From JAFAXA01 sp963777325 (GTDB lineage Bacteria > Pseudomonadota > Alphaproteobacteria > Acetobacterales > Acetobacteraceae): a stretch of 64,000 bases of DNA. The notes below the pieces were generated by a model, which was given only the letters and a program-made list of their open reading frames with translations, was not told where the DNA came from and did not search any database. The translations under genes were made by a program, and so were the position numbers. The stretch covers positions 927,902-991,901 of the forward strand of contig CAVZQE010000022.1 in NCBI GenBank assembly GCA_963777325.1, in the 5' to 3' direction. Positions 23,205 to 33,991 of the stretch are shown here, one piece after another (within the stretch, counting starts at the first letter, position 1; the number at the start of each line of letters is the position of its first letter).

Positions 23205-24724
23205 CCGCCTCCCTGCTCGAGATGCGGGGGATCGAGAAACGCTTCGGCGGGGTGCGGGCGCTGCGCGGGGTCGATTTCGACCTGCGCGCGGGCGAGGTCC
23301 ACGTCCTGCTGGGCGAGAACGGTGCGGGCAAGAGCACGCTCATGAGCGTGCTTTCGGGCGTCATCACCCCCGACCAGGGCACGGTCACGCTCGCGGGGAA
23401 GGCCGTGCGCTTCGCCAATCCACGGGAAGCGCACGCCACGGGCGTGGTGATGATTCCGCAGGAGCTCGATCTCGTGCCGGGGCTCGACATCGCCGCCAAC
23501 CTCTTCCTCGGCGGCGAGCCCCTGACGGGTTACCGCACGCTCGCGAAAGCGCGGATGCTGCGGGAGGCGGAGGTTCTGCTGAATCGGGCCGGCGTCTCGC
23601 TCGACCCGAGCCTGCCCGTCTCCGCGCTCCGGCTCGGCGAGCGGCAGCTGGTCGCGATCGCCAAGGCGCTGTCGCAGGATGCGCGCATCCTGATCATGGA
23701 CGAGCCGACGGCCGCGCTGTCCGCCGCCGAGGCCGAGCACCTGTTCGGCGTCGTACGCGAACTGCGCCTGCGCGGCGTGGGCGTCGTCTACATCTCGCAC
23801 AGGCTGGAGGAGGTGGTGCGGATCGGAGACCGCGTCACCGTGATGCGCGACGGCGCGGTGGTCGGCGAAGCGCCGCCCGATGCGCCGCAGGCGGAACTGG
23901 TGCGGCTGCTGGTCGGACGCGAGTTCTCCGAACTGTTCCCGGCGCATATGGAGAGGGCCGGGCGGGAGATCCTGCGTCTCGAGCACGCCCGGTTCGTGCC
24001 GGATGTTGCGCGGGCCGGGTTTCAGGCGGCCGAGGATGTCTCGCTCGCGGTCCAGGAAGGGGAGATCGTGGGCCTGTCCGGGTTGATGGGCGTCGGGCGG
24101 ACCGAACTGTTCAACGCGCTGTACGGGTTCGGGGCGAGAGGACGCTGGCAAGGCACGGTGCTCGTCGGCGGCAGGCCGGCGAAACTCGGCTCGATCGCGG
24201 CCGCGCGTCGCGCCGGGATCGCCTATGTCACGGACGACCGGCGCGGCACCGGTCTCGTGCTGCAACATTCGGTCGCCGCCAATACGGTGATGTCGACGAT
24301 CCGGCGGGTCACGCCGTTCGGTCTCGTCTCGCGCGCCATCCAGAGCCGGGAGGTGGCGCGGGCGATCGAGCGGTTTGACGTGCGGCCGCGTACGCCCGAG
24401 ACGCCCGTCATCAATCTGTCCGGCGGCAACCAGCAGAAGGTCGTGTTCGCAAAGGAGCTGCTGACCGAGCCGCGCCTGCTGCTGCTCGATGAGCCGACGC
24501 GCGGCGTCGATGTCGGGGCCAAGGCCGAAATTTACCGCCAGCTGCGCGGGCTGGCGGACAAGGGCCTCGGCGTGCTCGTCGCCTCGTCGGAACTGCCGGA
24601 ACTGCTCGGCCTCTGCGACCGCATCGTGGTGATGCACGCGGGGCGGACGGTCGCCGAATTCGACGCCGGCGTGACCGAGGATGTGCTGCGCCGCGCCAGC
24701 ATCGGTGAAAGCGAGGCCGCATGA
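23201..24724 (+). CDS. Sugar/polyol ABC transporter double ATPase
   Basis: A 507-residue RbsA/EryE-type ATPase. NBD1 has GENGAGKST and ILIMDEPTAAL; NBD2 has GLMGVGRTE, NLSGGNQQKVVF and LLLDEPTRGVD. Unlike the ATPase at 11409 it ends at the normal point (SIGESEAA) with no extra domain, so it is the internal reference for the fusion. ATG 23201 was chosen over GTG 23144 because conserved ATPase sequence begins at residue 4. It overlaps the permease gene by ATGA. Confidence 0.92.
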   Translation: MTASLLEMRGIEKRFGGVRALRGVDFDLRAGEVHVLLGENGAGKSTLMSVLSGVITPDQGTVTLAGKAVRFANPREAHATGVVMIPQELDLVPGLDIAANLFLGGEPLTGYRTLAKARMLREAEVLLNRAGVSLDPSLPVSALRLGERQLVAIAKALSQDARILIMDEPTAALSAAEAEHLFGVVRELRLRGVGVVYISHRLEEVVRIGDRVTVMRDGAVVGEAPPDAPQAELVRLLVGREFSELFPAHMERAGREILRLEHARFVPDVARAGFQAAEDVSLAVQEGEIVGLSGLMGVGRTELFNALYGFGARGRWQGTVLVGGRPAKLGSIAAARRAGIAYVTDDRRGTGLVLQHSVAANTVMSTIRRVTPFGLVSRAIQSREVARAIERFDVRPRTPETPVINLSGGNQQKVVFAKELLTEPRLLLLDEPTRGVDVGAKAEIYRQLRGLADKGLGVLVASSELPELLGLCDRIVVMHAGRTVAEFDAGVTEDVLRRASIGESEAA

Positions 24725-25773
24725 CCATCGTCCCGACCAAGGTGACGCCGCAAGCGGCCGCGCCGGCGGCGCGGCCGCGCCAGAGTCCGCTCGCCTACCT
24801 GCTTCGTTTCCAGAGCCTGTTCGGGCTGATCCTCGTGCTGATCGGCGGCATCATCTTCTCGCCCAGGCGGCACGGTCGCATCCTGTTCCTCGCGCCGGAA
24901 AACATCGCCAACATCGTGCGCTCGATCTCGGAGACGGGCATCCTGGCACTCGGGATGACCTTCGTCATCATCGCCGCCGGGATCGATCTGTCGGTGGGCG
25001 CCGTGCTCGGCCTCGGCAGCGTGCTGACGGCGACGCTGCTCATCAACGAGGGTTGGAGCATCGCGCCCACGATGATCGTCGTGCTGATCACGGGCACGCT
25101 GTTCGGGTTGGCTCAGGGAGCGATCTCGGCGCGGCTGCGGATCCAGGCCTTCATCGTCACGCTCGCCGGCCTGCAAGCCGCGCGCGGCCTCGCGCTGATC
25201 GCCTCGGACAATCAGTTCATCAACATCACCTATGGGCAGGGTCCGCACAACGCGCCGCCCGGTTTCGCGGTCCTCGGCGAGCGTCTGTTCGGCGACACAT
25301 TCCCCGTCGCGACGCTGATTTTCCTGCTGCTCGCGGCGATCGCGACCTTCGTGCTGAACAACACGCGCTATGGCCGCTACGTGTTCGCGGTCGGCGGCAA
25401 CGAGCGCGCGGCCCGTCTTTCGGGCATTCCGGTCGAGTGGGTGAAAATCTCCGTCTACGGCCTGAGCGGACTCTGCGCGGCGGTCGCGGGCATCGTTCAC
25501 GCCGGGCAGTTCAGCTTCGGCAGCCCCAACGATGGGTCGGGCTACGAGCTGAGCGCGATCGCCGCCGTCGTGATCGGCGGCACGGATCTGTTCGGCGGCG
25601 CCGGAACGATGACCGGCACCATCGCGGGCGCGGTGATGCTCGGCGCGCTCGCGAATATCTTACAGCTGAACGACGTGAGCGCCGCCATGCAGCTTCTGGC
25701 GACGGGGGCGATCATCGTGCTCGCGGCGGCTTTGCAGACTTTTGTCGGAAGCGGCGGCGGCCGTTCGCGATAG
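24721..25773 (+). CDS. Sugar/polyol ABC transporter permease (BPD_transp_2 family)
   Basis: A 350-residue permease with about ten hydrophobic segments, AAGIDLSVGAVLGLGS near the middle of the first half and the loop GRYVFAVGGNERAARLSGIP. It overlaps the ATPase gene by four bases and is followed by the binding-protein gene 25 bases later, a standard ATPase-permease-binding protein operon. Confidence 0.92.
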   Translation: MTIVPTKVTPQAAAPAARPRQSPLAYLLRFQSLFGLILVLIGGIIFSPRRHGRILFLAPENIANIVRSISETGILALGMTFVIIAAGIDLSVGAVLGLGSVLTATLLINEGWSIAPTMIVVLITGTLFGLAQGAISARLRIQAFIVTLAGLQAARGLALIASDNQFINITYGQGPHNAPPGFAVLGERLFGDTFPVATLIFLLLAAIATFVLNNTRYGRYVFAVGGNERAARLSGIPVEWVKISVYGLSGLCAAVAGIVHAGQFSFGSPNDGSGYELSAIAAVVIGGTDLFGGAGTMTGTIAGAVMLGALANILQLNDVSAAMQLLATGAIIVLAAALQTFVGSGGGRSR

Positions 25774-25798
25774 AACTAACAAACAGGGGGGAAGCGTC

Positions 25799-26791
25799 AT
25801 GATTGAGGTGTTCAGACGGCGGCATTGGCTTGCGGCAAGCGTGGCGGCGTGCGGGTTGATGCTCGCGTCCGGCGCGCGCGCGGAGAACGGCAAGCCGCTC
25901 GCCAAGGATTGCGGGCCGAAAGGCGACTACCTGATTGGATTCTCGCAAGCCAATTTCAAGGAGCCGTATCGCGAGCACGTCAACCACGAGCTGGAACGGC
26001 TGGTGAAGAAATACCCGCAGTTCAAGCTGACGATCGCTGACGGCGCGGCCAACGTGAACACGCAGGTTTCCCAGGTCGAGAATTTCCTGACCCAAGGCAT
26101 CGACATTTTGTTTATTTCGCCCTTCGAGGCGGCGCCGCTCACGCCCGCCGTCACCCGCGTCTACAAGGCGGGCGTGCCGGTGATCGAACTCGACCGCAAA
26201 ACCACCGGCGACGAGTACACGAGCTTCGTCGGCGGCGACAACCGCCAGATCGCGAAGGAGGCCGGCGAGTACGCCGCCAAGCTGCTGCCGCAGGGCGGCG
26301 AGGTCGCGATCCTGGAAGGTCTGCCGAGTTCGTCCCCCGCGATCGAGCGGTTGGAGGGCTTCAAGGCGGGGATCGCCAGCAATCCCAAGCTGAAGGTTGT
26401 GGCGGAGCAGCCGGTCGACTGGATGGAAGACAAGGCGGTGACGGTGTTCTCCGCCATGCTGCAGGCGCATCCGGACATCAAGCTCGTGTACACGAGCAAC
26501 GATCTGGCGGCGGCGGGCGCCTATATCGCGGCCAAACAGGCGGGCAAGCTCGATCAGGTGAAGATCATCGGCACGGACGGCCTGCCCGGACCGTCGGGGG
26601 GCATCCGCGCGGTCGCGGAAGGGCAATGGGCCGCCACCTTCGTCTATCCGACGGGCGCCGAGCAGGCGCTGGAGCTCGCCAAGAAAATCCTGATCGACTG
26701 CGCGACATCGGTGCCGCGCAACGTGACGGTGCCGACCACGCTCATCGACAAGCAGAACGCGAAGGAGATGTACGGCAAGGAGCAGTTCTGA
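25799..26791 (+). CDS. Sugar/polyol ABC transporter substrate-binding protein
   Basis: A 330-residue periplasmic binding protein of the ribose-binding (Peripla_BP_4) class, with a signal peptide at about residues 1-27 (cleavage near SGARA-EN), then YLIGFSQANFKEPYR, a segment typical of EryG-like polyol binders. GTDGLPGPSGGIRAV is near the C-terminal third. Start ATG 25799 follows a run of GGGGGGAAG. The gene converges on the uup-like gene nine bases away with a short CCGG-CTAA-CCGG repeat between them. Confidence 0.9.
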   Translation: MIEVFRRRHWLAASVAACGLMLASGARAENGKPLAKDCGPKGDYLIGFSQANFKEPYREHVNHELERLVKKYPQFKLTIADGAANVNTQVSQVENFLTQGIDILFISPFEAAPLTPAVTRVYKAGVPVIELDRKTTGDEYTSFVGGDNRQIAKEAGEYAAKLLPQGGEVAILEGLPSSSPAIERLEGFKAGIASNPKLKVVAEQPVDWMEDKAVTVFSAMLQAHPDIKLVYTSNDLAAAGAYIAAKQAGKLDQVKIIGTDGLPGPSGGIRAVAEGQWAATFVYPTGAEQALELAKKILIDCATSVPRNVTVPTTLIDKQNAKEMYGKEQF

Positions 26792-26799
26792 GCCGCCGG

Positions 26800-28611
<1,812 letters not shown>

Positions 28612-28615
28612 GCGC

Positions 28616-29566
28616 TCAGGCGCTGGCCCCTTCGAGCGTTTCCATCGCCTCCGGATCCAGACGCAGTTCGGTCGCGGCGGCGATCTCCACCAGTTGGTCG
28701 AGCTTGCTCGCGCTGGCGATCGCGGCGGTCACGGTCGGGCGCGCCATCACCCAGGCGAGCGCCACCTGAGCCGGCGTCGCGGACAGCCGGTCCGCCACCT
28801 CGTCGAGCGCCGCCACGGCCCGCAAGCCGCGCGCGTCGACGTACTGCTTGACCATCCGCTCGCCGCGCGGGCTTTTTCCGAGATCCGCTTCCGACCGGTA
28901 TTTGCCCGTGAGGAAGCCCGCGGCGAGCGAGAAGAAGGTAACGACGCCCAAATCCTCGGCGGCGCAGAGCGGCTCCAGTTCGGCTTCGTAGGCGGGCCGC
29001 TCGACCAGATTGTACAGCGGCTGCACCACCTCGTAGCGCGGCAGGCCGAGGCGTTCGCTCGTTCGCAAAGCTTCCCGCAGCCGGGGCGCGGTATGGTTGG
29101 AGGCGCCGATCGTCCGGACCTTGCCTTGCTCGATCAGCGCGGCGAAGGCGGACAGGCTCTCTTCGAGCGGCACACTCTGGTCGTCGTCATGAGCGAAATA
29201 GACGTCCACGTAATCGGTCTGCAAGCGGCGCAGCGAGTTCTCGATCGCGGCCGTGACCCAGCGCCGGGACAGGCCCTCGTCGCCCGATCCCATGCGCTTG
29301 CCGACCTTGGTCGCCAGCACAAGCTTGTCACGGCCGCCGCGCATGGCGAGCCACTTGCCGATTACGGTCTCGGATTCGCCGCCCTGATGGCCGGGAACCC
29401 AGGCGGAATAGACGTCCGCCGTGTCGATGGCGGTGAGGCCCGTCTCGGCCAGCCGGTCCAGCAGGCGGAAGGAGGTCGCCTCGTCGGCGGTCCAGCCGAA
29501 GACGTTGCCGCCGAACATCAGGGGCGGGATCGCGATGCCGCTGCGGCCGAGTGTGCGGTGCTCCAT
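28616..29566 (-). CDS. Aldo/keto reductase
   Basis: A 316-residue TIM-barrel NADPH-dependent oxidoreductase of the AKR superfamily. The catalytic Asp/Tyr pair is in DTADVYSAW, the Lys in VLATKVGKRMG and the His/Asp-containing segment in VDVYFAHDDD. The C-terminal part holds the NADP site (WVMARPTVTAAIASAS). It most resembles the YajO/Tas-like group acting on small aldehydes or sugars. It is cotranscribed with the uup-like gene and divergent from nrdB. Substrate unknown. Confidence 0.88.
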   Translation of the reverse strand: MEHRTLGRSGIAIPPLMFGGNVFGWTADEATSFRLLDRLAETGLTAIDTADVYSAWVPGHQGGESETVIGKWLAMRGGRDKLVLATKVGKRMGSGDEGLSRRWVTAAIENSLRRLQTDYVDVYFAHDDDQSVPLEESLSAFAALIEQGKVRTIGASNHTAPRLREALRTSERLGLPRYEVVQPLYNLVERPAYEAELEPLCAAEDLGVVTFFSLAAGFLTGKYRSEADLGKSPRGERMVKQYVDARGLRAVAALDEVADRLSATPAQVALAWVMARPTVTAAIASASKLDQLVEIAAATELRLDPEAMETLEGASA

Positions 29567-29670
29567 GGCGTCCTCCAGACGGGTTTCAGCGAAAGATAGG
29601 TCGGGTGACGGCCGTTCCCAGAATCGCGGGGCCAGGGTAAGGCTGCGGCCCGGATGCGAGGAGACGGAAC

Positions 29671-30702
29671 ATGGCGAGCACCGACGAGCGTTCCAGACGG
29701 TTCGACCTGCTGACGGAGAACCCCGTCTACAAGCCGTTCCGCTATCCTTGGGCCTACGAGGCGTGGCTCACGCAGCAGCGCGTCCACTGGCTGCCGGAGG
29801 AAGTGCCGCTCGCCGACGACGTCAAGGACTGGCACCGAAATCTGACCGACGGCGAGCGCAATCTGCTGACGCAGATCTTCCGCTTCTTCACCCAGGCCGA
29901 TGTCGAGGTGAACAACTGCTACATGAAGCACTACAGCCAGGTGTTCAAGCCGACCGAAGTGCTGATGATGCTCTCCGCCTTCTCGAACATCGAGACCGTG
30001 CATGTGGCCGCGTATAGCCATCTGCTTGATACGATCGGCATGCCCGAACTCGAATATCAGGCCTTCCTCAAATACAAGGAGATGAAGGACAAGTTCGACT
30101 ACATGCAGACGTTCAGCGTCGACAGCAAGCACGAGATCGCGAAGACTCTGGCGGCGTTCGGCGCCTTCACTGAAGGTCTGCAGCTGTTCGCCTCGTTCGC
30201 GATCCTGCTGAACTTCCCGCGCTTCGGCAAGATGAAGGGCATGGGCCAGATCATCACCTGGTCCGTGCGCGACGAGACGTTGCACTGCCTCTCCGTGATC
30301 CGGCTGTTCCGCACCTTCGTGCAGGAGAACCCGGAGATCTGGACCGACGCGCTGCGGCGGGAAATATATGTAACATGCGCAACTATCATTGATCACGAGG
30401 ACGCGTTCATCGACCTTGCCTTCGAGCAGGGCGCGGTCGCGGGCCTGGATGCCGGGAGCGTGAAAGCGTATATCCGCTACATTGCCGACCGGCGCCTGAC
30501 CCAGCTCGGGCTCAATCCGCTGTTCCACGTCGACCGCAATCCGCTGCCCTGGCTGGACGACATGCTGAACGCGGTCGAGCACGCCAATTTCTTCGAGAAC
30601 CGCGCGACCGAATACAGCCGGGCCTCCACCGCCGGCACCTGGGAGGAGGCATTCGACGCCAACTGGCTCCGCCCCGGCGAAGCGCCGGCGGTTCTGGAGT
30701 GA
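29671..30702 (+). CDS. nrdB: Class Ia ribonucleoside-diphosphate reductase, beta (radical) subunit
   Basis: A 343-residue R2 protein that carries the di-iron tyrosyl radical for NrdA. The ligand set is visible: SNIETVHVAAYSH has Glu, His (+3) and the radical Tyr (+7), matching E. coli E115, H118 and Y122; TEGLQLFASFA supplies a further Glu; VRDETLHCLS gives Glu and His. No ATP-cone is present at either end. The ATG 29671 follows GGAGACGG. It stands alone, 24 kb from nrdA, and I found no NrdR-like boxes in its 104-base upstream gap. Confidence 0.95.
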   Translation: MASTDERSRRFDLLTENPVYKPFRYPWAYEAWLTQQRVHWLPEEVPLADDVKDWHRNLTDGERNLLTQIFRFFTQADVEVNNCYMKHYSQVFKPTEVLMMLSAFSNIETVHVAAYSHLLDTIGMPELEYQAFLKYKEMKDKFDYMQTFSVDSKHEIAKTLAAFGAFTEGLQLFASFAILLNFPRFGKMKGMGQIITWSVRDETLHCLSVIRLFRTFVQENPEIWTDALRREIYVTCATIIDHEDAFIDLAFEQGAVAGLDAGSVKAYIRYIADRRLTQLGLNPLFHVDRNPLPWLDDMLNAVEHANFFENRATEYSRASTAGTWEEAFDANWLRPGEAPAVLE

Positions 30703-30858
30703 GGCCGTGCGCCCGAGGGGTGTTGACGCGCAGCCGCCGGCGGTCTTGAAAGCAAGATCTCACGCAGATGTGGGCAGGACATTTTGGGTAGGCAGCGGAA
30801 TGGGTTCGGGCGCGACCGGGGCTAGGCTTGCGGGTTTCAGGCGTCGAGGGCCGGCCGC

Positions 30859-31134
30859 GTGAGCCCGTCGGACGAGGTTTTCGGCCGCGAGGCCGGGCAG
30901 GCCGGCGCGCCGCGTTACAGCCGGCGTCTGTCCGACAAGATCCTGATCGCCTTCCATCACGCCTGCGACCAAGCCGATTTCGAGGTGGCCGAGCAGCTTC
31001 TGGCGGTTCTCGAAATGATGCTGACGCGCCGCCCGCTCACCCCGGACGGCACGCGGCGGCGGAACATGGAAAGCCTCGTCGCGGCGCACGAGCGGCTCTG
31101 GCATCTTCGGCACCCGGTCACGAACGAACCCTGA
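30859..31134 (+). CDS. Conserved small hypothetical protein
   Basis: A 91-residue, soluble, mostly helical protein starting at GTG 30859 after GAGGG. The core reads like a conserved short protein (LSDKILIAFHHACDQADFEV and RRRNMESLVAAHERLWHL) and its composition is unlike accidental frames here. I believe similar proteins occur in Acetobacteraceae and relatives, without known function. It lies between nrdB and a convergent methyltransferase gene. Confidence 0.65.
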   Translation: MSPSDEVFGREAGQAGAPRYSRRLSDKILIAFHHACDQADFEVAEQLLAVLEMMLTRRPLTPDGTRRRNMESLVAAHERLWHLRHPVTNEP

Positions 31135-31148
31135 GCGCGTCGGCGTCC

Positions 31149-31874
31149 TCACCCATCCAGCCTCTCTCCCCGGCGCAGGATCGCCTCTGCCTCTGGCGTG
31201 AACCCGTTTCCGGCATGGAGCACAAGGCCCGACAGCACGCGGGCCGCCCCGCGTCCGCCCCGGATCCCGCGCAGGAGCAGGAGCCTGGCCGGCTGGCCCC
31301 GACGCTTCCACAATGGCACCAGGGTGATCGACCCGCAGCCCGCGCCCGAGAGCGCCCCGATCCCGAGGCTGAGATGGGCCGCCGGCAGGATGAAGGTGAG
31401 CGTTCCCTGCGGGCGTATGGACGCGGCGAGGGAACCGGCCCAGGCGTCGAGCAGGGTAGGAGAAGCCTGCTTGGCGCGCGCACGCAGCGGGTCGGGCGAC
31501 GGGCTGCCAGCGTCGGGGTGATAGGGCGGGTTGCTGATGGCGTGGTCGAAGGCGTGCCGATGAAAGGGCAGAGCGGCGGCGTCCCCGGCTACCACCTGAA
31601 GTCGCGGCCAAAAGCCGTTGCGCATGGCGTTGGCGGCGGCGAGCGAGGCCAGCGCCAGGTCGCGCTCGACTCCGGCGAGGCCGATGCCGGGCAGGCGCGC
31701 GGCCAGGCACAGCAGGGCGGCTCCCGCTCCGGTGCCGGCCTCCAGCACGCGCTCACCCGGCCGCGCCGGCACGCTCGCGGCCAGCAGCACCGGTTCGATG
31801 CCGCTGCGGAAGCCGGTTCTCGGCTGCGCATACACGACCTTGCCGCCGAGCAGATGACCCTCGGTCAGCTCCAT
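31149..31874 (-). CDS. SAM-dependent methyltransferase, TrmN6-like (tRNA1Val adenine-N6)
   Basis: A 241-residue class I methyltransferase. The SAM site is VLEAGTGAGAALLCLAAR (about residues 43-60) and the N6-adenine signature NPPY is at SNPPYHPDAGS. The family (COG4123) modifies A37 of tRNA1Val in E. coli; some members are protein or rRNA methylases, so the substrate is an inference. It follows the DUF2007 gene by 12 bases on the same strand, an arrangement often seen next to polyprenyl synthase genes in alphaproteobacteria. Confidence 0.82.
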   Translation of the reverse strand: MELTEGHLLGGKVVYAQPRTGFRSGIEPVLLAASVPARPGERVLEAGTGAGAALLCLAARLPGIGLAGVERDLALASLAAANAMRNGFWPRLQVVAGDAAALPFHRHAFDHAISNPPYHPDAGSPSPDPLRARAKQASPTLLDAWAGSLAASIRPQGTLTFILPAAHLSLGIGALSGAGCGSITLVPLWKRRGQPARLLLLRGIRGGRGAARVLSGLVLHAGNGFTPEAEAILRRGERLDG

Positions 31875-31886
31875 CGAAGGGCCCGG

Positions 31887-32093
31887 TCAGGCCTCGCCGG
31901 CCTCGCCGAGCACCAGCCGGGCGCGACGCTCATGGGCTTCGGCGACCGCCAGACGACGGGGGACCGCGCCGATGCTGCCGTCGGCGATGCTCGCGTGCGT
32001 GTCCAGCACGATCGCCGGTATGCCCGCATCGGCCAGCAGCGCCGTCAGGAAGCTCAGCCGCACCGGATCGTTGGTCATTGCCACCACGCGCAC
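31887..32093 (-). CDS. DUF2007 family small protein
   Basis: A 68-residue protein with the DUF2007 pattern: a short strand followed by DPVRLSFLTALLADAGIPAIVLD, then a basic C-terminal helix. The family is annotated as putative signal-transducing or PII-interacting without firm evidence. Start is set at GTG 32093 because AGGAGG lies six bases upstream; an internal ATG (15 bases later) is the alternative. Divergent from the polyprenyl synthase gene. Confidence 0.75.
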   Translation of the reverse strand: MRVVAMTNDPVRLSFLTALLADAGIPAIVLDTHASIADGSIGAVPRRLAVAEAHERRARLVLGEAGEA

Positions 32094-32272
32094 GCCGTCC
32101 TCCTGCTTTCGTAATCGCCGGCGGCTCGCGGCCGCGGCCCGGCACAGCTTGACCGTATTTCGCGGCCGCCGATATGGTGCCCGTGAATGCTGAACAATCA
32201 AACGGGGAGAGCCGCTCGGGCCCCCATGCTACCGTGATCGGCGCAAGCACGGTGGCGCAAAGGGATTTCGGT

Positions 32273-33292
32273 GTGGCCGAACGCAACTCGAGCTTGGGAG
32301 CGGATGACGCGCTCACCGGATTGACGGCGATGTTGCAGGCCGACCTGCACGCCTGCAACCGGACGATTGTCGCGCGCATGGACAGCCCGGTTGCGCTGAT
32401 CCCGCAGCTCGCGGCGCACATCGTGGCCGCCGGCGGCAAGCGCCTGCGGCCGTTGCTGACGCTCGCCTCCTCGCGCCTCTGCGGTTATGGGTTCGGACCG
32501 GACCAGCAGCGGCACGTGCATCTGGCGGCCTGCGTCGAGTTCATCCACACCGCGACGTTGCTGCACGACGACGTGGTGGACGAGAGCGCATTGCGGCGGG
32601 GTCTCGCCAGCGCCAACGCCGTGTTCGGCAACAAGGCGTCGGTGCTGGTAGGGGATTTCCTGTTCGCACGCGCCTTCCAGCTCATGGTTGCCGATGGATC
32701 GCTGGCGGTGCTCGGCATCCTCTCCGGCGCGGCCGCGACGATCGCCGAGGGCGAAGTGCTCCAGCTCGCGACGCAGAACGATCTCTCCACGTCGGAAGCG
32801 CAGTATCTGGAGGTCATCAAGGGCAAGACCGCCGCTCTGTTCGCCGCCGCCTGCCAGGTCGGCGCCGTGGTTGCGGACCGGCCGGCGCGCGAGGAACAGG
32901 CATTGGCGGAGTACGGCCTCAATCTCGGCATGGCATTCCAGCTCGTGGACGACGCGCTCGACTATGCGGCCGACCAGGCGACGCTCGGCAAGACCGTCGG
33001 CGACGATTTTCGCGAGGGCAAGATCACGATGCCGGTGCTAGCCGCCTATCAGGCCGGAAATGCCGAGGAGCGGCGCTTCTGGGCGCGCACCATCGAGACC
33101 TCGGAGCAGACGGAGGACGATCTCGGGCAGGCGCTCGCGCTGATCGGCCGCAGCCGCGCGATCGAAGCGACAATCGACCGCGCCGCGCGCTTTGCGGACG
33201 CCGCGAAGGTTGCGATTGCGACTTTTCCGGACTCGCCGATGCGGCGGGCGCTGATCGAGGTTGCGGATTACACCGTCAGCCGGGCGCGGTAG
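32273..33292 (+). CDS. ispB: Polyprenyl (octa/decaprenyl) diphosphate synthase
   Basis: A trans-prenyltransferase that builds the ubiquinone side chain. The first Asp-rich motif is LLHDDVVDESALRRG, the second is FQLVDDALDYAAD; GGKRLRPLLTLAS and KGKTAALFAAAC are also diagnostic. Start is set at GTG 32273 (AAGGGA eight bases before), giving 339 residues, normal for IspB; the frame stays open back to GTG 32174, which would add 33 atypical residues. Chain length cannot be read reliably, but decaprenyl is usual in alphaproteobacteria. Confidence 0.88.
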   Translation: MAERNSSLGADDALTGLTAMLQADLHACNRTIVARMDSPVALIPQLAAHIVAAGGKRLRPLLTLASSRLCGYGFGPDQQRHVHLAACVEFIHTATLLHDDVVDESALRRGLASANAVFGNKASVLVGDFLFARAFQLMVADGSLAVLGILSGAAATIAEGEVLQLATQNDLSTSEAQYLEVIKGKTAALFAAACQVGAVVADRPAREEQALAEYGLNLGMAFQLVDDALDYAADQATLGKTVGDDFREGKITMPVLAAYQAGNAEERRFWARTIETSEQTEDDLGQALALIGRSRAIEATIDRAARFADAAKVAIATFPDSPMRRALIEVADYTVSRAR

Positions 33293-33343
33293 CGGTCGAA
33301 AACCGAGACCATCCGGCGAACCATTAGCGATTCGGCAAGGTGT

Positions 33344-33399
33344 GTCTCGGAAGTTCCCTGTGTCGTTCCCGAAAATCGGGGGCACAGAAAGGGACAGAC
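33344..33399. repeat. Nested imperfect palindrome, REP-like
   Basis: Outer arms GTCT/AGAC, middle arms TCCC and TGTGTC pairing with GGGA and GGCACA, and an inner hairpin CCCGA-AAA-TCGGG (33368-33380) make one bulged 56-base hairpin 50 bases after the prenyl synthase gene. GGGACAGACCC on its right side recalls repeats that flank REP-associated transposases. No transposase is seen and I found no second copy in the window. Confidence 0.4.
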
Positions 33400-33442
33400 C
33401 CGTATCCTCCGAGCCGCGCATCCCGCCATCCTCATACCCACG

Positions 33443-33910
33443 ATGCTCATCTTCGGCACGGTCCAAGCCCCGAGGGCTGCTGATCAGGTGAGCAGCGGCG
33501 ACACGGATATGATCAATCAAACAGCCATTACGTTTGTACTTATAAGCGCGATTCCGTCGTCGGGCTCCTCCGCGACGCCCTCCAAGGGCAATACGGACAA
33601 CCCGACCATACTCCCAGGAAGCACGAATAAGAATACAATCAACCTGTCCGGGGCGTGGCGGCAAAATATGTCGCTGAATTTTTCCTATAGGGATCAGACC
33701 ACGCGGAAGTATGGCTGCGATTTCACTCTGTTCCTGAGCTACACAGGGAGTTCCGGCCCCGTGGACAACCACTATGGTAACTTCAACGCATACCAGATTA
33801 TTGGACCAAACAGAGAACATGTCAACTGCACAGCCGAAACCGGGTTCTCTTTCGCTGAGGATAATCAGGGCGCGAAATATGCCGGCGTGAATTTCATCAA
33901 GAATCCGTAA
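33443..33910 (+). CDS. Hypothetical protein, possibly secreted, low-GC region
   Basis: A 155-residue frame rich in Ser, Thr, Asn and Gly, with aromatic beta-type segments (LNFSYRDQTTRKYGCDF, NHYGNFNAYQIIGP) and two Cys that could pair. It has about 50 percent GC, well below its neighbours. There is no good ribosome site at ATG 33443 and no certain signal peptide; the frame is open further upstream, where a hydrophobic stretch (HPAILIPTMLIFGTV) could belong to a signal sequence. Family not recognised. It may be an acquired surface or effector protein. Confidence 0.5.
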   Translation: MLIFGTVQAPRAADQVSSGDTDMINQTAITFVLISAIPSSGSSATPSKGNTDNPTILPGSTNKNTINLSGAWRQNMSLNFSYRDQTTRKYGCDFTLFLSYTGSSGPVDNHYGNFNAYQIIGPNREHVNCTAETGFSFAEDNQGAKYAGVNFIKNP

Positions 33911-33991
33911 AGCCGCGTTTCGGGGATCTCCGATAGATCAACGAGAAACATATCAATTGATTTCTAAGCTCAGGATATAAGTCCCAACGCA

